Of a stretch of DNA of 64,000 nt, positions 27,882 through 36,891 are shown piece after piece. The notes below the pieces were generated by a model. That model saw nothing but the letters and a program-made list of their open reading frames with translations, made no database searches and had not been told where the DNA came from. Source of the stretch: Bdellovibrionales bacterium (GTDB lineage Bacteria; Bdellovibrionota; Bdellovibrionia; Bdellovibrionales; UBA1609); NCBI GenBank assembly GCA_016716765.1, contig JADJVA010000020.1:1364001-1428000 (forward strand). Direction: 5' to 3'. Within the stretch, counting starts at the first letter, position 1. Each line of letters starts with the position of its first letter. The translations under genes and the position numbers were made by a program.

Positions 27882-29780
27882 TTGAATTGGTCTAAAGAAC
27901 AGAGCTTACAACTTTATGGAATAAAAAACTGGGGCAGCGGATATTTTGGCCTTAATGAATCTGGAAATATTGAGGTTTCTCCTCAGGGGACTACTGGACC
28001 CAAGTTGGATCTATTCAATCTCGTTCAAGACTTACGCGAACGAGGAATTCGTTCACCTATCCTTATTCGGTTTCCCGATATCGTGAAGGCGCGAATTGGC
28101 CTTATCGCTGAATGCTTTCGAAAGGCCATTAACGAATGCGGATACAAGTCCCATTACCGTGGTGTGTATCCGATCAAAGTGAATCAACAACGGCACCTCG
28201 TTCAGGAAATCGTCGCCTTCGGACAAAAGACCCTTTTGGGGCTTGAGTGCGGCAGCAAACCCGAACTCTTGGTCGGTCTGGCCATGCTCGATACCCCTAA
28301 CGCGCTTATCATATGTAATGGATTTAAAGATTGGGAGTATATTGAAACAGCTCTCCTTTCCAGAAAAATGGGAAAAGACACCATCGTGGTTGTCGATCGC
28401 CGGAGTGAGCTTGACACAATTCTTGAAGTTGCCAAACGGCTTGATATCAGACCAAAAATCGGTTTGCGTACAAAATTGATTACGCAGGGATCAGGCCGTT
28501 GGGTAGAATCCTCGGGAGCAAGGTCAAAATTTGGTCTCACTCCTTCGGAGATTGTCAATTGTGTGGATAAGCTGAAAGCAGAAGGCATGTTGGATTCCTT
28601 GGCCCTCCTCCACTACCATATCGGCTCCCAAATTCCCTCCATTCAAGCCGTCAAGGCCTCGATGAAAGAGGGAGCCCGTCTCTTTACCGAGCTTTATGCC
28701 TTAGGAGCAACTCCGACTTACATAGACGTCGGGGGTGGACTCGGCGTTGACTACGATGGATCTGGAAAAAGTGAAAGTTCGACAAATTACAGTGAACAAG
28801 AATATGCCAATGATATCGTCTCGATTCTTCAATCCGTATGCGATGAAAAAAATGTTCCACACCCTCATATTGTCACAGAATCAGGAAGGGCCACTGTGGC
28901 TCACGGAGCCGTGCTCGTCTTTGATGTCTTAGGACTCAATGAGGTCGCCAAAAAGGACGTCTCGCCTGTTGAAAAGGGAAAAGACAGTCGCCTTGTCGAG
29001 GAACTCTGGGAGATTTATCAAAATTTAAACGAGCAAAATCTCAACGAATTTTACAACGATTTGATTGAGAAGAAGCGAGATACTCTCCAGCTTTTCACCT
29101 ACGGAGTTCTCAGTCTCGAACAACGAGCTAAAGCTGAGGATCTCTGTTGGGCAATCACCACGAAAATGGCTCAGTTGGCAAAGCGGACCGGAGATGACGA
29201 GATTCGCTACGAACTGGAGGCCGAACTCTCTGACACCTATTTTTGCAATTTTTCTGTGTTCCAATCACTTCCCGATTCGTGGGCCCTCGGTCAGATTTTT
29301 CCGGTCATGCCAATCCACCGCCATACCGAAAAGCCCGACCGACGCGCTGTACTCGTTGACCTTACTTGTGATTCGGACGGAAAAATTGCAGAGTTTATTG
29401 ACGTCAGTACTGGCGATACCCAAAAATATTTGGAAGTTCACTCCTTAAAAGAATCTGAGCCCTATTATATCGGCGCTTTCCTGTGTGGAGCCTACCAAGA
29501 AATTTTGGGTGACCTTCATAATCTTTTTGGTGATACGGATACCGTTCATGTGTCCATTCATGAGAATGGCTACAATCTCGATCATGTGGTCGAAGGAGAC
29601 TCCGTTGCTGAAGTGCTATCCTTCGTAGAATACAATAAGAGCGAGCTCGTCGAAAAATTAAGGCAGTTTACGGAGGCTGCCATTACTGAAGGCCGCCTCA
29701 CCCGACAAGAAGCCCGCTTGCTGATGAAAAACTATGAGGTTGGATTGTCGGGATACACTTATCTTGAGGACCCCGAATGA
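27882..29780 (+). CDS. speA: Biosynthetic arginine decarboxylase SpeA
   Basis: A 632-aa PLP enzyme of fold type III that converts arginine to agmatine for polyamine synthesis. The PLP lysine is Lys99 in YPIKVNQQ, and HYHIGSQIPS plus DVGGGLGVDYDGS bind cofactor phosphate. The length is close to that of enterobacterial SpeA. Translation starts at TTG with GGAGA 6 nt upstream. It lies just after leuS and may share its transcript. No agmatinase or agmatine deiminase gene is in the window, so the next step is encoded elsewhere. Confidence 0.95.
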   Translation: MNWSKEQSLQLYGIKNWGSGYFGLNESGNIEVSPQGTTGPKLDLFNLVQDLRERGIRSPILIRFPDIVKARIGLIAECFRKAINECGYKSHYRGVYPIKVNQQRHLVQEIVAFGQKTLLGLECGSKPELLVGLAMLDTPNALIICNGFKDWEYIETALLSRKMGKDTIVVVDRRSELDTILEVAKRLDIRPKIGLRTKLITQGSGRWVESSGARSKFGLTPSEIVNCVDKLKAEGMLDSLALLHYHIGSQIPSIQAVKASMKEGARLFTELYALGATPTYIDVGGGLGVDYDGSGKSESSTNYSEQEYANDIVSILQSVCDEKNVPHPHIVTESGRATVAHGAVLVFDVLGLNEVAKKDVSPVEKGKDSRLVEELWEIYQNLNEQNLNEFYNDLIEKKRDTLQLFTYGVLSLEQRAKAEDLCWAITTKMAQLAKRTGDDEIRYELEAELSDTYFCNFSVFQSLPDSWALGQIFPVMPIHRHTEKPDRRAVLVDLTCDSDGKIAEFIDVSTGDTQKYLEVHSLKESEPYYIGAFLCGAYQEILGDLHNLFGDTDTVHVSIHENGYNLDHVVEGDSVAEVLSFVEYNKSELVEKLRQFTEAAITEGRLTRQEARLLMKNYEVGLSGYTYLEDPE

Positions 29781-29835
29781 GCTTTGATATTGGGATGCGC
29801 TTTTTTATGAGCCAAACCCATCCGTTTTAAAAAAC

Positions 29836-30858
29836 TCAGACATGCCTGGGATCAAAAGCGTTTCTAACACCCTCTCCAATGAGATTCAGAACCGTCAGCG
29901 TGATGATCATGGCTGCCGAAGGAAAGGCAGCGAGCCACCAGGCAATTGTGAAGTAACTGTTGGCTTGCTGAAGTAATTCTCCCCAACTTGGCGTGGGCGG
30001 GGGCAGTCCGAATCCCAAATAATCGAGAGCCGCTAAGGAATAGACATTTCCCGCAATCGAAAAAGGTGAAAATGTTAAAATTGGCCCCAAGGCGTTGGGC
30101 AGCACGTGTTTAAACATCACCTGCCAAGACGACAACCCCAGCGCACGACCCGCTTCCACGAATTCTCGTTTTCGCAATTTTAAAAACTCGGCCCTCACAT
30201 AAAGTGAAATTAACATCCAACCAAATACTGAGGTAAAAATCACGAGTGTCCAAAGTCCAGCTCCAAAAATGGAGACGAGAGTAATAAGTAAAATAAACAC
30301 AGGAACTGACTCAAATACTTCGACCACCCTCTGTCCGATCAGATCGCTCTTGCCCCCCATGAAGCCCATGATGGATCCAAAAATAACACCTAAAAAATAT
30401 GAAAAAAACCAAGCCAAAACGGAAAACCCGATGCTGTATCGAAATCCATAGATCAGGCGAGACAAAACATCGCGACCGCGATCGTCAGTCCCAAACCAGT
30501 TCTGTGAGGTCGGTGGCGCTGGATAAGATGCTAATCCATTATTTGATTCCAGAGGATCCCAACGAACCAATGGCCAAACGACCCAATCATCAAAGCTCAT
30601 TTCCAACCGACGATAATTAGTCACGTAAATATCTGTTTGGCCAAATTCTGTTGGATGATAGGTTTTGAAAACTGGGAAATACAAATGCCCGCGATATTTC
30701 ATTGCTATGGGTTTGGAATTAGACCAAATTTCGGCCGTCAAACTCAAGAACAACAAAAATCCCAAAACCCAAATTGAAACAACCGAGCGCCTCATCTGCT
30801 TGAAGCGCCTCCACCGCTTTAAAGTGAGCTCGTTTTGTATATACCGCTCAATCATCAT
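29836..30858 (-). CDS. yejE: Peptide ABC transporter permease, YejE type
   Basis: A 340-aa inner-membrane permease. The N-terminal part matches YejE more than DppC: KPIAMKYRGHLYFPVFKTYH precedes the usual WFGTDDRGRDVLSRLIYGFR. The coupling loop is FVEAGRALGLSSWQVMFKHVLPNA. It overlaps yejB by ATGA and is last in the yejA-yejB-yejE order. No ATPase gene follows; the next gene (speA) is on the opposite strand. Confidence 0.9.
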   Translation of the reverse strand: MMIERYIQNELTLKRWRRFKQMRRSVVSIWVLGFLLFLSLTAEIWSNSKPIAMKYRGHLYFPVFKTYHPTEFGQTDIYVTNYRRLEMSFDDWVVWPLVRWDPLESNNGLASYPAPPTSQNWFGTDDRGRDVLSRLIYGFRYSIGFSVLAWFFSYFLGVIFGSIMGFMGGKSDLIGQRVVEVFESVPVFILLITLVSIFGAGLWTLVIFTSVFGWMLISLYVRAEFLKLRKREFVEAGRALGLSSWQVMFKHVLPNALGPILTFSPFSIAGNVYSLAALDYLGFGLPPPTPSWGELLQQANSYFTIAWWLAAFPSAAMIITLTVLNLIGEGVRNAFDPRHV

Positions 30859-31880
30859 GAGAAATCAATCCTTGGATCAATAAGGGTGTAGCTAAGATCA
30901 CTGAGGAATCGACCCACTAGCATCAAGATGCTCTGAAAAAAGATCAGGCCCATGATCACATTGTAGTCTCGATCAAGAGCTGCCTTGTAACTCAATAGAC
31001 CCATCCCATCCAAATTAAATACTTGTTCGATTACAACCGAACCGGCAAAGAAAAAGCCCAAAAAGGACGCTAAGCCTGTGGCAATTGGAATCAAGGCATT
31101 TCTCAAGGCATGTTTGTAAACGACTGACTTCTCAGCTAGCCCCTTCGCTCGCGCCGTTCGTACGTAATCCAGTCTAATTTCATCTAAAAGAGAGTTTTTC
31201 ATTAAAAAGGTCAGAACAGTGAAGTTTCCAATGACATAACAGATGAGCGGCAAAATAAAATGGCGACATCGGTCTATTAATTGATCCCACACGCCCATTT
31301 CCAAGTAATTGTCAGAATAGAGATCTCCCAGAGGGAACAAATCCAGAAAAGCCCCTCCGGCCAGATAAACCCTCAATAAAATGGCTAAAATCAAAGGCGG
31401 TATAGAATAAAGGATCATAAGAAAAAAACTGGAGATCACATCAAATTTTGAACCGTCCCGAATCGCCTTCGCAATTCCCAAAGGAACGCAAACAAAGTAG
31501 GTCATTAAGAGCGATATAATTCCAAATTGCAAAGAAACAGGAAATTTGCTTGCTATGACAGAAGTTACAGGCTCTTCGTAGCTAAAACTTTCTCCAAAAT
31601 TAAGAGTGATAATGTTTTTAAGCCACAATCCATAGCGAACGTAAACGGGCTTATCGAAACCATATTGCTTTTTTAAGGCCTCTACTACTTGAGATGAAAC
31701 TCCAAGCTCAGAAGTCTGATTGGATCCACCACCTCCCATAGCCCCACCGAACCTCATCTTCATTATCTTCTGTTCGACAGGACTTCCAGGCGCCAAATTA
31801 ATAATAGCAAAAGAGAGGAGAGTTATTCCTATCAGGGTTGGGATCATCATAAAGAAGCGACGAACGACGTACCTCAGCAT
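30855..31880 (-). CDS. yejB: Peptide ABC transporter permease, YejB type
   Basis: A 341-aa permease with the YejB start MLRYVVRRFFMMIPTLIGIT, LAPGSPVEQ and the coupling loop DYVRTARAKGLAEKSVVYKHALRNA, ending LIDPRIDFS. The start is set by GGAGG 7 nt upstream; a longer frame of 11 residues contains this site and is unlikely. A glycine-rich insertion FGGAMGGGGSN near residue 50 is a family trait. Forms the pore with the YejE-type protein. Confidence 0.92.
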   Translation of the reverse strand: MLRYVVRRFFMMIPTLIGITLLSFAIINLAPGSPVEQKIMKMRFGGAMGGGGSNQTSELGVSSQVVEALKKQYGFDKPVYVRYGLWLKNIITLNFGESFSYEEPVTSVIASKFPVSLQFGIISLLMTYFVCVPLGIAKAIRDGSKFDVISSFFLMILYSIPPLILAILLRVYLAGGAFLDLFPLGDLYSDNYLEMGVWDQLIDRCRHFILPLICYVIGNFTVLTFLMKNSLLDEIRLDYVRTARAKGLAEKSVVYKHALRNALIPIATGLASFLGFFFAGSVVIEQVFNLDGMGLLSYKAALDRDYNVIMGLIFFQSILMLVGRFLSDLSYTLIDPRIDFS

Positions 31881-31933
31881 GAAAACACCTCCGACCCAGG
31901 GGCCGAGACACACAGGCCAATTTTACCAACTGC

Positions 31934-33598
31934 CTAATCCTTTCGAATCCACCATGTTTCAATCCCAACTCCAAAGGAATAAGCAGGTTTCTCCATTTTC
32001 ATCTTAGAGGTGTGGGCGTAAAGGAAGGACTTGTTGTTAAATAAAAAAGCATACGGAGCATCGTCTGCGATTTTTTCATAAATCTCTTGATAGATTTTGA
32101 TCCTTTTCGCTCGATCCAGTTCCTGGCGACCCAAATCAATCAATTTATCTACTTCAGGATTTTTGTAATTGATGAAATTAGAGCCACCGGCTTGAGCACT
32201 TTCTGAGTGCCAAATTTGCTTCGGATCATTGTCAACGCTCCCCCCTCCCCATCCGAGGCTTACGGCATCAAACTTCCGCTCATCCAGGGCCTTCACGAAG
32301 CTATTCCATTCAACCAGCTTTATCTCCATGTTAATTCCAGACTTTTTGAGGTCCTCCTTGTAGATCGTCATATATTTTTCAGCGTCTTTGCTCGCCATCA
32401 TCAAAGTAAATTTAAACGGAACAAGCTTCCCATCAATCTTTTTTTCAAGAATGCCATCTTTGTCCAAATCATCCCAACCCTGCTTCTTCAGGAGAGCCAC
32501 GGCTTTGTCTGAATTGTACAAAATTGGTTTCACTGAAGGATTTGCGTAGGGACTTTGCTGATACCAGGGACCTGTCGCCAAAAGAGATAATCCAAACCGA
32601 AATTTTTCAATCATCAATTCCCGGTTCATGAGATGGGCCATCGCAATTCGAACATCTCGTTCCTTAAATAAAGGACTCGAGAAATTCCAACCGACAAATC
32701 CATAAGGGCGAGGACCTTGGTGATCAACTTTCTTTTTAATCGCCGTTTTTCCCCATGGCTGATGATTTGTCTTCTGAACATAGGCCTCGGGAGTAATTTC
32801 AGGGATGAGGTCAATTTCGCCCTTCTCCAGCCTAGCCAACTGAGCCATTTCCTCTTTGATAAACCGAAACTGAATTTTATCCCACTTGAACTGACCAGCA
32901 TATCTTGGATCTGTATACCCCCACCAATTCGCGTTTCTCTTAAGAAGAATTCCTTTTCCTTTATCGTACTTTTCGAGCTGATAGGGGCCCGACCCAATTA
33001 AAATTTTCGTATTCTTTTGCGAAACATCTCCATAGATGTGCTCGGGAACAATGCTTAAAAATCCGCCGCTAGCCAATACCTTGAAGTTATTGAAATATTT
33101 TTTCTTTATTGAGAATTTGATCGTGTGTTCATCAACCACCTCAGCTTTCTCAATATTTTCAAAATAAGGTCGGATATGAGCCGTGTCGAATTTACTGTCT
33201 TTATCAGCCACAGCATCAAAACTAAATTTCACATCTTTCGCGGTGAGGGGTTTGCCATCGTGCCATTTCACATTTTTTCTCAAATGAAATACATACCACA
33301 TCCCCTTGGGATCCTCTTCGTAGCTTTCGGCAAGGGCTGGATCCATTTCATTTGTTTCAACATTTGTCGTCATAAGGCCATCAATCACAAACTGAGAAAC
33401 CTGGCTTGAATAGTTGTCCGTGCTCGTCAATGGATTGAGTTTTTCGGGCTCTGATTGGAGGACATAATAAAATGTGCCCCCGACGGGAGCCTTTACGTTG
33501 CCGAGAATTGGATTCTGAATTTTATTGCTCGTCGCAAATGCCTGTCCCAAAGTCAAAAAAATACCAATCGCAGACAACACCAGTATAAATATTTTCAT
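31934..33598 (-). CDS. yejA: Periplasmic peptide-binding protein, YejA-like
   Basis: A 554-aa SBP_bac_5 protein with a cleavable signal peptide (about 1-22, ending QAFA). The mature part begins a few residues later with GGTFYYVLQSEPEKLNPLTS and includes FHLRKNVKWHDGKPLTAKDVKFSFDA-type features of the family. Unlike the oppA product there is no lipobox, so it should be soluble. GAGGGGG precedes the ATG; a longer frame of 14 residues contains that site. YejA-type systems import short peptides, in some species microcin C-like compounds. It heads a minus-strand operon and is divergent from the YkgJ-type gene. Confidence 0.9.
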   Translation of the reverse strand: MKIFILVLSAIGIFLTLGQAFATSNKIQNPILGNVKAPVGGTFYYVLQSEPEKLNPLTSTDNYSSQVSQFVIDGLMTTNVETNEMDPALAESYEEDPKGMWYVFHLRKNVKWHDGKPLTAKDVKFSFDAVADKDSKFDTAHIRPYFENIEKAEVVDEHTIKFSIKKKYFNNFKVLASGGFLSIVPEHIYGDVSQKNTKILIGSGPYQLEKYDKGKGILLKRNANWWGYTDPRYAGQFKWDKIQFRFIKEEMAQLARLEKGEIDLIPEITPEAYVQKTNHQPWGKTAIKKKVDHQGPRPYGFVGWNFSSPLFKERDVRIAMAHLMNRELMIEKFRFGLSLLATGPWYQQSPYANPSVKPILYNSDKAVALLKKQGWDDLDKDGILEKKIDGKLVPFKFTLMMASKDAEKYMTIYKEDLKKSGINMEIKLVEWNSFVKALDERKFDAVSLGWGGGSVDNDPKQIWHSESAQAGGSNFINYKNPEVDKLIDLGRQELDRAKRIKIYQEIYEKIADDAPYAFLFNNKSFLYAHTSKMKMEKPAYSFGVGIETWWIRKD

Positions 33599-33648
33599 AA
33601 CTACTTCCCCCTCTTTCACCTGACTCACACAAGAAGCCATGCTGTTTC

Positions 33649-33676
33649 AATCTATCCGACACAAAAATTTTTTCAA
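33649..33676 (-). promoter_or_regulatory. Candidate promoter of the yejA-yejB-yejE operon
   Basis: On the minus strand TTGAAA and TAGATT are 16 bp apart and end about 50 bp before the yejA ATG. Each hexamer is a partial consensus match, so the support is modest. Confidence 0.35.
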
Positions 33677-33715
33677 GGCGATACAGACATGGTCGTAGGA
33701 ATATTTAGGTTTTTA

Positions 33716-33745
33716 TCGACTTAATGGTCGAATCAAGCCTATATT
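33716..33745 (+). promoter_or_regulatory. Candidate promoter of the YkgJ-type gene
   Basis: TCGACT and TATATT are 18 bp apart, ending 30 bp before the gene start. The -10 is a five-of-six match. A short CCTCA/TGAGG inverted repeat follows in the leader. Confidence 0.35.
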
Positions 33746-33774
33746 GATCCTCAATAAAATGAGGTTTAGTTACT

Positions 33775-34230
33775 ATGTCCCAGAAACCCTGGTTTGCCAA
33801 AGGGCTGAAATTTGAATGTCAAGGGAGCGGAAACTGCTGTATTTCCCGAGGACAATACGGATTCGTTTATCTAACGAAGGAGGATCGGAAGCGCCTTGCT
33901 AAGATACTGGATCTGACTACCTCGGCTTTTGTAAAAAAATACTGCGATAAAAGTGATGGTTTCTTTCATCTCAAAGAAATTCAGAATAGACCGGAGTGCG
34001 TTTTTTTACTTAAAAACAAATGCAAGGTTTATAAAGCTCGACCCACTCAATGTCGCACCTGGCCTTTTTGGCCGGAGACCCTCTCTCCAAAGTCATGGAA
34101 AAAAGAAGTTGTCAATTTCTGTCCTGGAACTAACAAGGGTCAGGTCCACTCTGCTCACGAGATAAGAGAGCAGAGAGACCAACAGATTGAATGCGATCGC
34201 CAGTTGATCAGCGAGCGTACTTTTTCCTAA
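33775..34230 (+). CDS. YkgJ-family cysteine-cluster protein (putative metal or Fe-S binding)
   Basis: A 151-aa protein of the YkgJ/UPF0153 type. The conserved Cys pattern is FECQGSGNCC (Cys15, Cys21, Cys22), ECVFLL, NKCKVYKARPTQCRTWPFWPE and a final NFCPG. These Cys are thought to bind zinc or an iron-sulfur cluster; the biochemical role of the family is not settled. Its 3' end overlaps the converging DksA-like gene by 23 bp. Confidence 0.85.
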   Translation: MSQKPWFAKGLKFECQGSGNCCISRGQYGFVYLTKEDRKRLAKILDLTTSAFVKKYCDKSDGFFHLKEIQNRPECVFLLKNKCKVYKARPTQCRTWPFWPETLSPKSWKKEVVNFCPGTNKGQVHSAHEIREQRDQQIECDRQLISERTFS

Positions 34231-34579
34231 GACTCTCGCGAATCTCAGCTCCTTCAATGCTTAAACGGGTCCAAGGAATTGCCAACAGCCGATCAGGCTC
34301 AATCGCCTCTTCAGTCTCCTCGCAGATTCCATAGTTCCCACTTTCAATGCGAGACAAAGCAATCTCGATTTCCATGAGTTGCTTTCGCAGACGTTCCGTC
34401 ATACTTAGGAACTCGCTCTCGGCCAGAGCCCTCATCGTCTGGTCTCCTTCGTCGCCCCCCCGATCCTCGGATGTATGCAGATCCATGCGAGCTTCCTTGA
34501 CTCGATTCAAAAGCTCAGCTTTTGTCTCGAGTAATTTTCTTTTGCATTTGTTGATTAAATCACCTGATAGACTGCTCAT
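34208..34579 (-). CDS. DksA/TraR-like protein with a degenerate zinc finger
   Basis: A 123-aa DksA-family protein: N-terminal helices forming the coiled coil that enters the RNA polymerase secondary channel, then the region that is normally a C4 zinc finger. Only the first Cys remains (Cys86); the other three positions are Thr89, Ser107 and Gly110 within GICEETEEAIEPDRLLAIPW. The coil tip keeps a DxxD (Asp43, Asp46), so polymerase control is still plausible. GGGGAG 5 nt upstream sets the start; an earlier frame of 8 residues includes it. Cys-poor DksA2-type relatives are known in Pseudomonas. Confidence 0.85.
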   Translation of the reverse strand: MSSLSGDLINKCKRKLLETKAELLNRVKEARMDLHTSEDRGGDEGDQTMRALAESEFLSMTERLRKQLMEIEIALSRIESGNYGICEETEEAIEPDRLLAIPWTRLSIEGAEIRESLRKKYAR

Positions 34580-34629
34580 TTTAGCTCCCCCCCTTGTATG
34601 CATTTCAGTGCCAAAATGGAACTGAACTA

Positions 34630-34658
34630 TTTACACACAACCGCTGCTGTCTTGGCAA
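34630..34658 (-). promoter_or_regulatory. Promoter candidate of the DksA-like gene
   Basis: On the minus strand TTGCCA (five of six) and TGTAAA (four of six) are 17 bp apart, giving a leader of about 45 nt with a strong ribosome-binding site at its end. Confidence 0.5.
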
Positions 34659-34893
34659 GATAAATTCTTACATGCTCTTAAATCTTTTAACTTCTCTACT
34701 TGCAAGAAAAATGACAGCCATGGAGCGTGCTGGCGAATTCTTGCTTCCCTTCCTTAAATCAAATTCCAATTTTTCATATTGCTGAAAAGCACATCGTCTC
34801 ATAAAGAGAATCATTACAAAAAATATGCTTAATTTGTAGGCAGTTCATCCATAAATAACTAAAACAAATCTTCATTATTTATGAAGCGGCTTA
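34659..34893. other. AT-rich intergenic stretch, no gene seen
   Basis: Together with the DksA promoter region this makes about 310 bp without a gene. It holds no convincing reading frame. The only structure seen is a 9-bp AT-only inverted repeat (CATAAATAA with TTATTTATG at 34850-34883), just past the stop of the SH3 gene, which could mark the end of that minus-strand transcript. Confidence 0.4.
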
Positions 34894-35352
34894 CTAAAAT
34901 CCAATTCGACTCACAGTGACAGGACGCCACACTGCCGAATCGTGAACCCAAAAGGAGTTCCCAAAATCATCTTCTACTTGATACCAATCCTCTCGGCGAT
35001 CAATTCGCTTGAATGGCCAATATTTATCAGCAGTCGCGTAGGCCGCTATAGGAAACTCTGTTCCGGGCCCAGCTCTAAGATTGGCAGTCTTTCCTCTCAC
35101 TGAGACACACTGATACTGAGTCGTCACGAATCTCGCGGAGACCCAGTGTTGATCGCCATTTTGATCCTCCACCTTGTACCAAGCGCCCTTTTTTTCCAAT
35201 CGAACAAGGGGAGTAAATTTTCCTACAGTCCACGTGATAGGGGAATTGGGATCCGGCGATGACCTCAAATTGGCCTCAACAACCTTGACACAAAGGCCTT
35301 GAGCCGTCGATGTCACAAAACAAAAAAAGTAAACTACAGCCTGCCACTTCAC
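34894..35352 (-). CDS. Secreted protein with two bacterial SH3 domains
   Basis: A 152-aa protein: signal peptide (about 1-19, from GTG-initiated MKWQAVVYFFCF), then two SH3b-like repeats, each with an NLRSSP/NLRAGPG start and a WYKVED or WYQVED core followed by a WV motif. Such modules bind peptidoglycan or other cell-wall ligands; no catalytic domain is present. The start is chosen because AAGGAG lies 6 nt before the GTG; a longer frame from an ATG within the fxsA stop would bury the signal peptide behind 17 charged residues. Confidence 0.85.
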   Translation of the reverse strand: MKWQAVVYFFCFVTSTAQGLCVKVVEANLRSSPDPNSPITWTVGKFTPLVRLEKKGAWYKVEDQNGDQHWVSARFVTTQYQCVSVRGKTANLRAGPGTEFPIAAYATADKYWPFKRIDRREDWYQVEDDFGNSFWVHDSAVWRPVTVSRIGF

Positions 35353-35399
35353 TGTTATCTCCTTCCCCTTGAGCCTAGCAAGTCTGGAAGGCTGATGCA

Positions 35400-35909
35400 T
35401 CAATTCTTATCCACATTTTCTTTTAGCTTGATTGGACTGATATCTATGATTTCCCCCTCCCCTCGATTATGAGGCGAGGTTACCGATGATGACTTCTCCT
35501 CTTGGCGAAAATCCCAGGAAGCTCTGTAGATTTTAAACTCTCCACTTCGTACTTTTGATTCCACCGAGCGTTTAATGAGCACAACAATCACTCGTCTCGA
35601 AATCGGAAGCAACAGGAATAGGCCGAGGAAATCAGTTAAAAATCCAGGCGCAACAAGCATAATGCCACCAAATACAGTCAATGCTCCCTCGAGGAGAGAA
35701 TCCGCCGGCATCTGTCCATTGAGTAAACTCTCATTTATCTTTCGCCAAATCACTCGACCCTGGCTTTTAGCTAAGAAAATTCCCAAGAATCCACTCACTA
35801 AAACTGCCAGAAGAACCACACCGACCCCAACAATTCCCCCCATGCGAATCAGCAGGATCAAATCAAAAATGGGCAATACAAATAGTAACAAAACTATCCA
35901 AGCAAACAT
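35400..35909 (-). CDS. fxsA: FxsA-family membrane protein
   Basis: A 169-aa inner-membrane protein with three to four hydrophobic segments. The family core is FDLILLIRMGGIVGVG near the start, then FLAKSQGRVIWRKI and GGIMLVAPGFLTDFLGLFLLLP. FxsA was named for suppressing phage F exclusion in E. coli; its molecular role is not known. A hydrophilic C-terminal tail follows. It begins immediately after the xthA stop, so it is in that operon. Confidence 0.9.
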   Translation of the reverse strand: MFAWIVLLLFVLPIFDLILLIRMGGIVGVGVVLLAVLVSGFLGIFLAKSQGRVIWRKINESLLNGQMPADSLLEGALTVFGGIMLVAPGFLTDFLGLFLLLPISRRVIVVLIKRSVESKVRSGEFKIYRASWDFRQEEKSSSVTSPHNRGEGEIIDISPIKLKENVDKN

Positions 35910-36680
35910 TTACATCTCCAAGATTGCACTAACTGGACAATGATCCGAACCCAGCTGATCCCTTTGTATCTCTACAGATTGGACGCAACTCAAAAGCCCT
36001 TTGCTTACGCAAATATGATCTATTCTCCATCCTCGATTATCAGTCCGAGCCATTTTTTCACGATAAGACCACCAAGTGTACATACCCTTTTCCTCCGGAT
36101 AAAACTTGGCTACCAGGTCAACAAAACCTAAATCTAAAAATCGTTCAAACCATTCTCTTTCTTCAGGTAAGAAGCCGCTCACCTGACTCAGTCTCACCGG
36201 ATCAAACACATCAATATTGCGATAGGCCACATTGTAATCGCCCACCACTATGAGTTCTCGCCCCCCATCAATTCCTGATTTCAAGTGACGGCAAAATTTC
36301 TCCAAAAAATCCTGCTTGAAAGCATGCCTCTCTTCGCTGGCCGAACCATTGGGAAAATAGACGTTATAAAGAACAAAATTTTTATGTTCCGTGATGACAA
36401 AGCGGCCCTCATGGTCAAATTTTCGAATACCTATTCCATGACGGACCTTCAACGGCTTATCTTTCAGGTAAGTCGCTGTTCCACTGTAACCCGGCCGATG
36501 AGCGGATGACCAATGTACCTCCCTTTCTGGAAGCTGCAACAGTTCTTGACTCAATTGCTGAGGGTGAGCCTTCGTCTCTTGCAGGCAGAAAATATCCGGA
36601 TCCTCTTGCTTCACATAATCAAAGAAGCCCTTTTTTGCCACTGATCGAATTCCGTTCACATTCCAAGTTACAAGCTTCAC
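35910..36680 (-). CDS. xthA: Exodeoxyribonuclease III (AP endonuclease)
   Basis: A 256-aa Mg-dependent enzyme of base-excision repair that nicks at abasic sites and trims 3' ends. Motifs: WNVNGIRS (Asn metal contact), LQETK, the HRPGYSGTATYLK segment, VYFPNG, VGDYNVA and the final SDHCPV. GTG is the start, with GGAGG a few bases upstream. fxsA follows without a gap. Confidence 0.95.
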   Translation of the reverse strand: MKLVTWNVNGIRSVAKKGFFDYVKQEDPDIFCLQETKAHPQQLSQELLQLPEREVHWSSAHRPGYSGTATYLKDKPLKVRHGIGIRKFDHEGRFVITEHKNFVLYNVYFPNGSASEERHAFKQDFLEKFCRHLKSGIDGGRELIVVGDYNVAYRNIDVFDPVRLSQVSGFLPEEREWFERFLDLGFVDLVAKFYPEEKGMYTWWSYREKMARTDNRGWRIDHICVSKGLLSCVQSVEIQRDQLGSDHCPVSAILEM

Positions 36681-36891
36681 AATTCCTCCATGTCAGATCG
36701 AATCTATCCCACAGCTGAGCCACCCTGTGCAATGAGGGTGTAACACCGCAGTATTTTTCATACCCTGGGCCGCGCTCCCTTTGCTATAGTTTGTATTTCT
36801 TGCCGCTCAATTCGTGATGTGGCAGATTCGAGTTCCGGTATTTAAATAAGAAGCCTGAGTTTCGGTGTTTTTGTTAAATAAGGAGGAATCC

